Under the pieces are notes generated by a model. It saw only the letters and a program-made list of their open reading frames with translations, was not told the origin of the DNA and searched no databases. From the NCBI RefSeq assembly GCF_964204645.1, contig NC_134026.1:2294001-2358000 (forward strand): a DNA stretch of 64,000 nucleotides, given 5' to 3'. Below, in pieces: positions 12,088 to 23,515 of the stretch. The position numbers and the translations under genes were made by a program. The DNA is from Tubulanus polymorphus (Eukaryota > Nemertea > Palaeonemertea > Tubulaniformes > Tubulanidae). The number at the start of each line of letters is the position of its first letter. The first letter of the stretch is position 1.

Positions 12088-12202
12088 GCAGGGTCCAGTT
12101 CCACAGTTGTGAGTTAAGATTTAACTCTGCGTTAACTCATCGAAAATGAACTAACTTTAACTCAGAGTTAACTCTAACTCAGAACTGTGGAACTGGGTCC
12201 AG
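12088..12202. mobile_element. MITE family A, copy 2
   Basis: Same structure as the element at 3029-3142. It starts CAGGGTCCAGTTCCACAG and ends with the inverted partner finishing ACTGGGTCC, with AGATTTAACTC and TAACTCAGAGTTAACTC inside. It lies between the RhoGAP 3' end and the LamG/PAN gene. Confidence 0.8.
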
Positions 12203-13298
12203 ATGATTACTGGACAGGACAGGACACCGGGCCCACTTCAGAACGCATTATAAATTGCATAGGTGTTATTAGATTCAATTCAATTCAGTATTTATTCATT
12301 ACACGATTGTGTATGATATAAAATTCGTACATGAAAAGATGATGTATAAAATTTGTACATAGAATAATAATAAAAAAGAAAATAATCATTAATGCAAGAA
12401 ATGTAACACAAGACCAACCAACGTGAAAGATGCCGTTTTGTCGTTTCCAATATAATCTTAGGTGTCATAAATTAAGTGTAAAGTACATAGGGTAAGTAGA
12501 TGAAATATCGACGCACAAATTAACCTTAAAATATTGCAAGCAATTGAAAAGTTGACACACCTCTTAGAACACAGATTGTTGTATGGTTTCAGTATGGACC
12601 CTTTCACAGTTCACAGTTCACGGTGGTACATACTATATAGTGCCAGGGATACTGGATGACTCTGAGCTACAGTTCACCTTCAAACTTCAAATACGAGCCC
12701 CTGTACACGGCTCCAGTAATTGATTTAACATCTAAAATTATATCAATTGGATTATTCCGCTATGCAGCGTCGGAATACGCAATTGTCACTAATTAATACA
12801 CACATCGTACCAGAATGAACCGGTGAATTGATTGACAGAATTTTTATTGGTAGACTACTCATGATATTCTTTTGTTCTATTACATACGGTTAAACTACAT
12901 GGCACTATTGACGACTCACTGCAGTAGTTATTATTTCGTAGTAACAGACAATGGAGGGCGATTCATATTTTTTAAAGGGGATACGATTATTAGTCAATTT
13001 GTTTTTGATAATTACTGGATGTGGTATTTCATCGGAGCTGCCCGTTACGTGTGCATATGAGAATAGATTAATCATGTATAAGTAAAGAATCCTTAAAATC
13101 CAAGTAAAAACCGTGAAAATAGTAAATGTAAAAATACCACAATTATGAATTTACTAAAATGGTAATTTTAGACTGACAAAGAGTGTTAGAAATCACCCCA
13201 AGTATTTCTGTATTCCCAATTCATCGGTAATAGAATGAAAATGGTGACTTCGATCCACTTTTCATCTTCTGTATCGACTAAATCGTCATAACAAAATG
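12203..13298. other. Intergenic / 3' flank of the LamG-PAN gene, nothing recognised
   Basis: AT-rich sequence with no supportable ORF. A TTTATT at about 12843 (AATAAA on the minus strand) could be the poly(A) signal of the minus-strand gene that stops at 13299, but this is weak. The stretch ATTCAATTCAATTC near 12275 resembles one at about 29230; both may be tails of old retroelements. Confidence 0.35.
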
Positions 13299-14678
13299 TT
13301 AAACTTTGGTGTAAGTTTTGTACGAAGTATCAAAGATCAATTTTGACGGAATCTGTGTCGATGAAATACTTGAAAGGAAACAGAGATGATTGGCTGAAGT
13401 GTAACTGAAGGATACACAGGCGATGTGTAGTGAACATTTTGAAGCGCAATCAATTCTACTCTTTACGTATATTCGCTTAATAACGTTGATATCTGAGATG
13501 CGTCCAACTTCTTTCATCAATCTATACTTATACTGTGATGAGATTACAGCTGGTGTTGCGGCTGTCGCGTCTAGTGTTGTGGTCGATGTAGTTGTAGGAG
13601 TGGTGCTAGGCGTCGTGGTAGTTGTTGGAATGGTTCTAGGAGTCGTGGTAGTTGTTGGAGTGGTGCTAGGCGTCGTGGTAGTTGTTGGAATGGTTCTAGG
13701 AGTCGTGGTAGTTGTTGGAGTGGTTCTAGGAGTCTTGGTAGTTGTTGGAGTGGTGCTAGGCGTCGTGGTAGTTGTTGGAATGGTTCTAGGAGACGTGGTA
13801 GTTGTTGGAGTGGTGCTAGGCGTCGTGGTAGTTGTTGGAGTGGTGCTAGGCGTCGTGGTAGTTGTCAATGTGGTGCTAGGCGTCGTGGTAGTTGTCAATG
13901 TGGTTGTTGAAGATGCCATTTCACCTGAAATCCGTAACGAATATCGAGAAAGAACGCAATATTTACTTTACTACATATCTAAATAATTCATTTACCCTTC
14001 AAATTACTGAAAACAACTACTCACCAGAGAGACATTTATTATTTACGAGACGAGCTTCTGGCAGTGTAATCGAATCGTTCAAAATGGTCAAACAACTCAC
14101 GTATCCGTTAAATGCGGATTGTCCCTTCTTCGACCCCACGTAAACGTCACCAGACATAAGTAGGTCACTGTAACCCAGTGGAATGGTACGATCTATGGGA
14201 GAGGTCTGTGCGCTCGTATTTTCAGTCCAAATGTACAACTCGTGTGTGTCCGTATCAAAACTTGCGCCGACGAAGTACCAATTATTAGGAGTAAGTGTTG
14301 TCAACTGAATCAGCTTCAGCGCACCACTCGATCTCACGGGATCAACGATAAATTTATCTATGTATATCCATAAATGTAACCCCCATGGTACCGACCATTC
14401 AACTAATGCGCTAGTTTTTATAACAAGTGGGTAGACGTTCATCATTACCGTTATTTTAGAACCAGTCAATTCTAGAGCGCCGTTTCTATTCGGTATTTGA
14501 ATGCTCGTATCTGCGTTAGTAATTCTGTACGCTGTTTTAACTGTACCTTTAGGTCCAGTTACGAATGACCCTCGTACTTTGAATACATTTCCGTGTAATC
14601 CGTTTCCAGATGTATCGTTCATTTGGTCCTTTTCAGTAAATGGCCACATTCCGACGATTTTTCCCCGTACAACAACCA
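13299..14678 (-). CDS. LamG-like domain, Thr-rich repeat stalk and PAN/Apple-like domain protein (5' exons missing)
   Basis: Two minus-strand exons, 14678-14025 and 13924-13299, join in phase (SG then EMASSTTT) and end in a stop at 13299. They give 425 visible residues. Exon A encodes a concanavalin A-like Laminin_G_3 domain: GKIVGMWPFTEKDQMNDTSG, NWYFVGASFDTDTHELYIW, and GYVSCLTI near its end. Exon B starts with about 110 residues of Thr/Pro repeats (period 10, PTTTTTPSTT). It ends in a PAN-like module with CASKCSLHIACVSFSYTSAN and HLCFLSS. The stalk should be heavily O-glycosylated, so a secreted or surface adhesion or lectin-like role is inferred. Exon A begins after an acceptor (TTTTGCAG), so a signal-peptide exon should lie at higher coordinates, but none was recognised. 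Confidence 0.82.
13588..13905 (-). repeat. 30-bp coding minisatellite in the Thr-rich stalk
   Basis: About 10-11 tandem units with a strict 30-bp period. On plus each unit begins GTAGTTGTTGGA and contains CTAGGCGTCGTG or CTAGGAGTCGTG. On the minus strand they encode ten-residue Pro/Thr units. Two variants, one ending PST and one PRTIP, alternate over part of the array, suggesting expansion by a 60-bp doublet. The period is a multiple of three, so copy-number change keeps the frame. The valine-rich plus-strand frame across it is an artefact. Confidence 0.92.
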
Positions 14679-17600
14679 CTGCAAAATGCCAGAATTACGT
14701 TTCGTCAATATAAGCAGTTTGAATGAGGTGAATTTTGGCCATTTTTTCCAATCGAATACACGAAACTTTATCCAAAGTTGTCGAAACAGATACGTATTTG
14801 GAACTTGTTACCGTCTAGATAAAACATCATAAAGTAATACTATATATGGAACCGATGAAGCCAGATCCAAGTTGATTTCCACATCCGTTATATTACTGAA
14901 TAAGCCACAAAGCTTGCTTATTCTACTATGGACGTGTTGGAATCATTAATCTTATAATCTAAAAATGCAGGGTCCAGCCATGAAAATGATTATCAACTTC
15001 TTAATTGATTTAAGGTAAATGAATTTATGAAAGAAATCGATTTAACAGTATAACCGCTTAGATTAACTCAGACTTGAATATTCAAAGCTAACATAGTTTC
15101 GTAAACAGTCGATAATGTCGCGTGATTATTTATAGGGTTTCCGTTATTTTCTCATAAACTCACAGGATGTTTATGCGTTTGATAAAGCTTCATTTCATTC
15201 GCAATAATCTAAATGGTTCCTTGTACCAGTTTGAAAACATGCATATTCGAGTTCTCGTCAGAAAACGTTATCGGGTTTGGTTCAGTACTTTTCCTCTAGA
15301 GAATTTGATGAAGCACTTTTCGTCCGGAAGTTCACTCATATCTGGAAATGAGCTATTTGATACGGTTAACGGTTCGTTCCCAGAGTGACTTAACACGAAC
15401 CATTTCCACCGGCCATAAATCATTCGATTGAATGTGATCGGTTTTGTATTTACCTTTTAGTCAACGTTGGAAATAAGTTTTAAAAAAGAATGAGTCGAAC
15501 ACTCTCTTGTGAAGGCGGCAGTTCTGCACGATGAGAATCTTCAACTCAACGAATACAGTTCAAAAAACGTTATTTCCATTAGTTTCCATCGGTTTTAACG
15601 CTATCGTTTACGACGAAATATTGGATAGAACAAAACATTGTTTTATATACTGAACCTCCCGTAGTTACTGAAAACGTAGTGACGATACAAACATCTTATC
15701 CGTTCATATTTTCTACAACGGCGCTTCACAAAGATTTATTCGGCCAAAGTCGAAATACTTAAAGAAGTTGACAAAGCAACGAAAATGTGGATGTATGCAG
15801 AATTATCAATTTTTAAGCTCGTGGCGGCTTATCGAACAAATCAACTCAAGCGGCTTTAAATCGAATAAATAAAATCACGATTGGTTAATCAAAATTAGTT
15901 TCTTTATTTGGTAAAACAGCTTATGGTAGGAATGAGTGCTGGTCGTTTCATAGTTAGTTTAGTGATAACTAACGTTGCGCGAGATCTTGTGAATATTGTC
16001 CGGCATAAAAGCCACGACACCTCAGAACTTTCCTTGAGTTAAATTATGAAACGCTGGTTTCGACTACATTGTATATAACAACGCTGTTATTCGCAAATAC
16101 AAATATCATATGACGTAAGACGTTTTGTAATGTAACATCGCTAGACTAAGCAAGGTTTTCACCGTTCGAACACAACATATTATGTCATAGCTCAACTCGA
16201 TCAACCCTATTAGAAAATCGATCAACCCTATAAGAAAATCGACTCTCACGAGAAAACGTTTCTCTATGAAATTTCGTCTATGAAATCGCTATCTTAACGC
16301 TAAAATCAAATATATTGAAGTCTAAAAAACCTTTATTTGAATCTACATCTTTGTCAAGCAAACTTACCCAATATCAAAAAGGTCCAACACAGTCTGTAGA
16401 TAATTCGTAACATTGTTTTTGGTGCTGGTACAAGCCGGTTTTTCTGGCTTTTTCTGGCTTCAAAAACAATCAGTCCATTCGCATACAGTTCGCAAATACG
16501 TCTCTTAATCCGTTTGCGTTTTTGATTGAAAAATAAATCGACCAATGACTCAAAATTTCAAAGATTCTTCGTTAGAGCGCGATATCGCGTAAAATCAATC
16601 GAAACTATGTCTGGTTGGTAAGTGGTGTCAGACTCGCGATTGGCGCGACGTATTCAGGTATATCAGGTATTCTCGGCAGATGAATAAAAATGGACGACGG
16701 GGCTGCAAACCATCGATTGATTTGCGTTGGCGCTAAAACAGTCTTTTATAATTCATATTTTCCAGGATATTGAACGTAAACGGAGATTGATGCGTGTTTC
16801 TCATTTGATTAGACCCCCGTTACGTATTTGTTAATAAAAAAAAAAATCACGTATATTTCGCAGTATCTCATGATGTGCCCGTCGAACTTTTGTTACATGC
16901 GAGAAAGACAATAACGAAGACGGTAAATTATCTTTCTATTTATTTCTTCCTCTTTAACTTTGTTTGCGTCAGTTTCTAATAGCAACGTCATCAATCATTT
17001 TTTGACAGTCGTGTCAATCGTGTGGAGGCCTTGAGTTTACTGTAAATAAATGGGAACTAAAACGTCTACTAATTTCAGATAACTGGATTCGTGTTTTCGG
17101 AAATGTTCGAGCACGATAATTTCCTACCATTTACCACATACAATGTCAAGCTTCTGTTGAGCAAATATTCTCCCTTACCACTAAAACCGCGCGTACGCTG
17201 TTAAATGAAAAAAATAATTAGGAAATCTCATTTTATCACATTTTAGGTCATTTTCTACAGCGATTTTTGGGAGAGTCTTGTCTCATGTATATTAGACAAA
17301 CTGATTAATGTTTATATCCCGACAGCATTTTGTCTCGTTGTTGATACATTTTCAATGGTTTGGTTTAATTAAGTTTAATGACGCATTTACAGACAACGGA
17401 CACAGAAAGAACCTCGTATAGGACGTCGCAGAAGAAAGTATATTTTGCAAGTTTATTGGTCATAAAACACATTAGATATTCTACAAAAATTTCACTTTCT
17501 CATTCCCTGAATGAATAGATCTTCAGAATGAAATAAAAACATCAAAAGTCATTCTCGATAAAACACACCTCCATAAAAACATAATTCTAGTAATCAATAG

Positions 17601-18104
17601 AAAACTCGTTCAGAATGTGTCATTTTTCATTATTCGTTTATAGTTTTACGACCGAATTGTAATATGGATATACTGCGGTGATTAAATACGGTTGATTAAA
17701 CATAATCACTGTAGTTATTTTCCGTACTGATCATGACCTTTCGACGAAGTGGCTTTATCATTAACTTTCCCCCTAAAAATACAGTGCGGTGTGCGTTGTT
17801 GTAGACGAGATTGGATGTTGCAGACGCGAGTACCGAATGCGATGCGCGCGAACTGACACCCTATGGAGTTCATATTTTCTACATAGATCTGTGGTGTACT
17901 AGACTCGGTTTATTTTATGTTTCAACATGCACATACTTAAAACATCACGTGCTGAACAAATGTTCGATTGTCCAATCGTCCCGTAAAAAGAGATCTCATT
18001 TTTTTCTAAATCGACCAATCAGAAACGTAAATCGATTTGAACGGACTCATATAGGTCGATACCGAGGGCGATAGGTTTATCGTGGGCAGTGTCAAATTGA
18101 AGAC
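14679..18104. other. Intergenic between divergent LamG-PAN and CAP genes
   Basis: No ORF is convincing. A short fragment at about 14962-14978 repeats the flank and first bases of MITE A copy 2 (AAAAATGCAGGGTCCAG). A 22-bp direct duplication, GATCAACCCTATTAGAAAAT and a near copy, lies at about 16198-16242. The region should hold the 5' exon and promoter of the minus-strand LamG-PAN gene and the promoter of the CAP gene. No element could be assigned. Confidence 0.4.
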
Positions 18105-21100
18105 ATGTCGGTCCTAACTATCACTGTTCTCCTACTCGGCGTCTGTTGCTTGGGATCTCGGGTCAGCGGATACATGACGGATACAAAGCGCCAGGAATTG
18201 TTAGACGAGCACAACCGACTCCGAGCAGAATTACACAGATATGGACTCCCCTGGGCTTCAAACATGAAGGCATTGGTGAGAAAACATTTTAAACGTTTCA
18301 AAGTTCGACATTGAACGCTTTATTGATGTATTTGATGTATAATACACCGGCATGTTTCATTTCTTCTTTCTGTATTACATGTAAAGCTTCTTTAACGAAA
18401 TGAAAGTTAGACAAATCTTATGTTTCTAATTTTTCTAAAGAGCATTTTGATTCGAGTATTCTGCATCGTGTTAATCGGATGTTTGAGCCAATAGTGATTT
18501 TTCGATTCCGCGGCATTTTCTAAATACATTTCTTTCTAAATTGTTCTAAATATGTAAACATGTATTCCCGAAATATTTTCAATATTTTCATTTGTCAAAT
18601 GATACAAATACACATCTCTAAAATTGTTCTTCTCGCATACAAATCGTGAACACAAATCATTGTACACGAATCCTTAAAGCTACAGCATTCGGGATGAAGA
18701 ATATATACGCATAAGAATCATTCGATCGTATATAATAGGCCAGTATCGAAAGGTATTGATATTGTAACCACCCGAAATATATCTAAACTGCTAATAAACT
18801 TTTTAGTTAGTCTATAATAATTGTGGAACCTTTATGAGGTATACACAAATTAATCTTCAAGGCATAAATCTGATTTAATAGCGTGAAACACGTGTGATAA
18901 TTGCGAAAAACAAATATGCAATTTCCGCTTATTTCAAGAATCTCGTATGGCACGAAATATTCTATTATATTAATGCAAAATAATTGATTACGAGTAAATA
19001 TCATAGGCCCTTTAATAACAATTATGTAAACAGAATTATTTAGAAATTATCCAGAAACCTTTCGATGTAAATCCTGTAAATTACAGTCACGACCCACGAT
19101 ACAGAAGAGTTGATATTTTTATAGGGTTTTATTACGACCATCGACGGTTTTTATCTTTCAAATAAGAACTTTTTAATATTGTTGTTAGTCAAATAGCGTA
19201 AGCAAATTGATAATTTTGCTTCAGTAAATATGAACATCTTTATTTCTAGGAATGGGACGACCGCGCTGAGTATAGTGCGTTTCTATGGGCGAAACGCTGC
19301 ATATACAGACACGACACCGATTCTCAGAGACGGTTTAAACCATATTCACAAGTTGGACAGAATTATTTCATTCTTCCCCCTGATTACAAAGGAACACTGA
19401 AAGGGTGCGTATAGACTACTAGATATATATAAAGTGGAAACATCAGAGATAAAGCGATACAATATCATTGCTAACGATTTTCGATAACTCTAAATTTTCA
19501 GACTCGTGAAAGCTTGGTTTGATGAGTATAAAGATTACGATTCTGCATCCAATACATGCACATCCGGTAAAGAATGTGGTCATTATCTTCAGGTAAACGC
19601 AAAGATTTGAATCAATTGCAAATAGTTACAATAAGTGGACACCTCGATTATATATTTATGCTCTATGAAACCGTCCTAGGTACGTGAGATAAAAAATATT
19701 TTTGATATTCTGATAAAATAGCTCAAAATAAAGTCTCCATGATCTGATCGAAGCTATGACTTCCTCTGAGATATCATGTCTCAGAATGAAATAATTGCCA
19801 AAAGTTTGGCGATTTCATTTGGAGATATTATTTCGGAATTAATTCCAAAAATATTCTCTATCTCATGTCACCAGGACGTTTTCGTTTGTCTACTGCATTG
19901 ATTTTTACGGGTTTACAGGTTGTCTGGGCTAATACACAATATGTAGGCTGCTATGACCAGGAGGTATGCAGTAAAGATAAAAAACGATTCATCGTATGCA
20001 ATTATGTCTCCAGGTATTAAAATCCAACTTTGATTTCGATGTCTTTAAACTATATGTGCATTTAATGAATGTTCTCGTTAATCAAATTTCCAGTTGATAA
20101 TCTATACTTTCTATTTGGGACTAGATTTTTTTTAGTTATTCTCACTCAGTACAATCAATAACAGTTGCGTTGTTTTGGTTTGATAGGGGTTACCTTAAGA
20201 ATGTAAAACCATATAAAACTGGTAGATGGTGTTCTGCCTGCCCAGCCGGTTATGGATTTTGTCTTGATGGGAGATTGTGTGGTGAGTTTCAGCTTCCGGA
20301 CAAAATCTTTCTTTATTCCTTGAGCATCACGCATACAGCAAAAAAAAAACATCGAAATAAAAAGCAACTTCTTGTGCTCTTAGGCCTTCGATCACTGAGC
20401 AAAATACATGTGTGCATTGAATTCGTTTGACTTTAAAACAACGATCGACTGATTTTCGATTTCAGTTCGGAGGGAAGTTTGTGATACAACAGATGGTAGT
20501 AAGCATATATTGTTTAAGCACCTACTTCCAAAAGTTCAAGAATGTTTATTTCAATTTGATATTTGGAATTTTTCGCTCGATATGAAATTCTCGATATCAA
20601 AATAAAATACAAATTATTTCATTGTTACAGCGTGTAAATGTAGTTTGAGAGCGTCAAGTTGCAAAAATGGAGGCGTGTTTGATCCATACGATTGCGTTTG
20701 TAAATGCTCAGAAGGATGGTATGGGCGAGTCTGTGAAAGTAAGACCATGCGATAAAATAAATTATTTCCGTCAGAATTGAATTAAATTGATGATCGAATT
20801 TGATCGAATGGTTTTTTTGTAGAGGAATGTAAAGACCGTTATTACGGATACTGCAAAGAGTCTAAACATTGCTACACCGGTTACTACTCCGACCAGTATT
20901 TTTGTCGAAAAACCTGTAAAAATTGCAGTAAGCATAACTCAACATAAATCTATTAGAAAACATTACGATAAAAACCGCAATGCCGTAAGCCGTTATACCA
21001 GCGTAAAATGCTTTATTAAAAATTATGCTTATTTATAGTAAATACGTCGAAAGGCACGAAAATGATTATAGCTTTATTAATAGAGGGCTATTTTTTCAGG

Positions 21101-21158
21101 GATTAAATACGATTGGCGTGCCCGCAATAAATATGATATCGTTACAAATGGGTATTGA
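18105..21158 (+). CDS. Secreted CAP (SCP/CRISP superfamily) protein with EGF-like and ShKT domains
   Basis: Nine exons: 18105-18275, 19250-19404, 19502-19592, 19919-20013, 20187-20281, 20466-20498, 20631-20738, 20823-20927, 21100-21158. All are GT-AG and in phase, giving 303 residues. An in-frame TAG at 18072 supports the ATG at 18105. Residues 1-22 are a signal peptide ([15 protein letters not shown]). The CAP domain follows with [23 protein letters not shown] (the G[EQ]N motif) and [16 protein letters not shown], then VCNYVSRGYL. A Cys-rich hinge ([11 protein letters not shown]) leads to an EGF-like domain ([16 protein letters not shown] then [10 protein letters not shown]). Last comes a six-cysteine ShKT-like module ([15 protein letters not shown] through CRKTCKNC) and a short basic tail. 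The likely role is an extracellular secreted glycoprotein. CAP proteins vary widely in function, so no activity is assigned. The donor of the 33-bp exon is the least certain. Confidence 0.9.
19668..19881. mobile_element. MITE family E in a CAP-gene intron
   Basis: The termini are inverted copies over about 40 bp. The left end is AAACCGTCCTAGGTACGTGA then GATA and AATATTTTTG. The right end on the minus strand is AAAACGTCCTGGTGACATGA then GATA and AATATTTTTG. The 214-bp element carries no ORF and lies in the intron between exons 3 and 4 of the CAP gene. It is a single copy in this window. Confidence 0.65.
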
Positions 21159-21307
21159 TGAAATACGTCATGATGGAAGGTCAAGGTCAGATTTAAACGG
21201 CTGAATGGAACGTTTGATGTCAAGGGTTACTGCGTATACCATTTTCCTATAAATATTCCTATTTGAATTCATTCTTTGTTCTTCGTAAGTTATTTTTGCC
21301 TCGGAAT

Positions 21308-21313
21308 AATAAA
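21308..21313 (+). promoter_or_regulatory. Poly(A) signal of the CAP gene
   Basis: Canonical AATAAA about 150 bp after the stop at 21156-21158, the first such motif downstream in the sense direction. Cleavage would be expected shortly after. Confidence 0.55.
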
Positions 21314-21782
21314 CAACAACGTCTTGCAAAACAAATTACTTATTCGTTTAGTTTTTGATTTTTGAAATTAATCTTGTTTTTTATGGGGCATCATATTGAT
21401 GAAAAGACACTTGTTTTACGATATCCTTTTATCAATAATCCATCGTAAAAAAGACAGGGATTATCTTGTATCGATTAACAGCCACTCATTAATACTCGCG
21501 CGCGCAACAACGCCGAGGTTCACGTCAGAGACGGTCCTGGCGAGGATGGAATTTAACTTCAACTGCATTTACATCCGCACAAAACTAACATCGATAATAA
21601 CTGAGCAAACTCTCCTATGAAAGAGTCGATGAATATTGTGCGCGCGTTTATTTGATATTTCTGGACAACTTACTGTAAACGTTTAGTTGGTTGACGACAA
21701 AATCCCAACTGGGTTTGATCCTTAATCGTAGATGAACTAGTTACTGGTTAGCAAGTATTACGTACGATCACAGATCAGAGAA

Positions 21783-22217
21783 ATGCCTATTTGTTGGCGC
21801 TTAGAAACTGTGAAAGAAGCGGTTGCATCAGGGACAGATGATCAAACTCAATCAACCATCGATGATTCTCGTAATCTAGACTTGAATAACGTAAGTCAAA
21901 AATTGATTATCGATTCAAAGAATGTGACTCTTCACGCGTATCAGGTCACAAATTACGAGCTAGTGTCGAACCTTACACATCCGGATTCTACCTTCGAAAA
22001 TTTGACCTTCATGACGTCACAGCGTTCCGACGACATGGACGATAGTGTTTTGACAAGCGAGCTGCGGGTTATTAAAGTAACGGTACTATGCGTCGTTGTT
22101 TTGGCGTTAGTTTTAATTTCGTGTCGAATGATGTTAAAAAATGTGTCCAGACACATGGTACAAATGAAAGATGGCCACGATGGAAATCCAGGTGGTAATC
22201 CGTCTCTTTTAGCTTGA
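21783..22217 (+). CDS. Unrecognised single-pass membrane protein ORF (144 aa), possibly a last exon
   Basis: I do not recognise this protein. It is an uninterrupted frame of 144 residues. The first 95 residues are polar and hold four N-glycosylation sequons (NVS, NVT, NLT, NLT). One hydrophobic helix follows (VTVLCVVVLALVLIS), then a short basic tail (RMMLKNVSRHMVQMK) and a Gly-rich end. This is the layout of a type I membrane protein, but the frame has no signal peptide. A CAG acceptor-like site at 21771-21773 would open the exon in the same phase, so the signal peptide may come from an unseen upstream exon. It sits between the CAP gene and the NCKX gene on the same strand. A chance ORF cannot be excluded, though four sequons confined to one side plus one membrane segment argue for coding. 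Confidence 0.45.
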   Translation: MPICWRLETVKEAVASGTDDQTQSTIDDSRNLDLNNVSQKLIIDSKNVTLHAYQVTNYELVSNLTHPDSTFENLTFMTSQRSDDMDDSVLTSELRVIKVTVLCVVVLALVLISCRMMLKNVSRHMVQMKDGHDGNPGGNPSLLA

Positions 22218-23515
22218 AACATGGAAAATATTCAACTTGAATCTAGCTAACCGAATGGAATGGCTCGTCGTATCTATCACTGGATTTTTCCTATTTCTGG
22301 AAATCGTATTGATTCGATTATGCAATCAAGCATAAGAAAAGAAGGTATTGTCTTAAACGATAGTCAGAGTAAGTGTCGTACGACTAACAAACGTTGCAGG
22401 CTCACTTAGCAAGACATGTATTCTCTGACAATTATCAACGTGGAGTATTTTGTATGATAATACGTAAATAATCCATTGTTCTCACATCATTAATCCATTA
22501 AAAATGTATTTCATTATTGAGATAAAAGATATAATATGATGATAGAAATATAATATGTTCAGTGATTATTCCATTTTTGAGAGCTTGCTGTTAACTAGGG
22601 AAAACATACGTACTATCATGAAATTACGTATTTATGTGATGCTGAGTATTCGAGGGCCCTCGAGATAGAGAATACCTAGCCCAGGTTTGATTAATCGCCG
22701 TTGATTAAAAATCCGTTCGGATGTGTTTAGATAACTGTGTCAATAATCGCTGCTCCTACCGCTTCGAGTAATTTCTCTCGAATAGCGAGCAATCTGCTCT
22801 GTTTATCTGCACGTCTCGCCTGTACCACCCGCGAGTCAGACGCTCTTCCGCGCCAATGAATTAACCCAATTACAACCGAACAGACTCTGATTAAAAACTA
22901 CAATTTCATAAACAACTTGAAATTACCTGCGAAAAAATTACGAAGAATACTAATTATGAATGCTTGAATAATGTCTGTTCCGATTTGGTAGTCCATTGCT
23001 TTTCGCAGAAAATCCAATCGATTATATTTTCGAATAAAAGAAATGCGTATATTCCTATTTTTTCGCTTTGCTTTTGTAAACGATGGAAATCAGGTCTTGA
23101 AAAATGTGTTATATATAAACGTACGTAAGTAATATATAGATGTACATATTCTTTGAGGTTTGATATCCATGTATGCGATATCATGTAAACACGATATGTA
23201 CCGTATATCATGCTTATCATCTACTGTGACGTCGAATAAGTTGAGCGAAAAATGGACAGAGCATGATAAGTGTGACTTATGTTGAAATCTATTAGATCAC
23301 TAGGTCTGGTAATCTTTGACACTATAGACCCCGGCATTACAAACCTTGTTTACAGAATTACTAATAGTGGTGAGACAAGACGGCAAGGTTAAAAGGTAGG
23401 TACTTTATAGTAATGTAACACGATTGCGAGAATCCGGCGAGAATCCGGATTTAGTACGGCGTTATCATGACTTAACATCTTTCTTCGAAACTGGTGCTCG
23501 GCTATATTCTAGGCG
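22218..23515. other. Intergenic, upstream of the NCKX gene
   Basis: No coding sequence recognised. The promoter and any 5' untranslated exon of the NCKX gene should be here, but no motif could be assigned with confidence. Confidence 0.4.

Noticed and set aside
13423-13986. 187-residue valine/glycine-rich plus-strand frame
   Set aside because: It is the antisense of the Thr-rich minisatellite; the minus strand has recognisable domains and proper splice sites.
21953-22222. 89-residue minus-strand frame
   Set aside because: Shadow of the plus-strand membrane ORF, with no features of its own.
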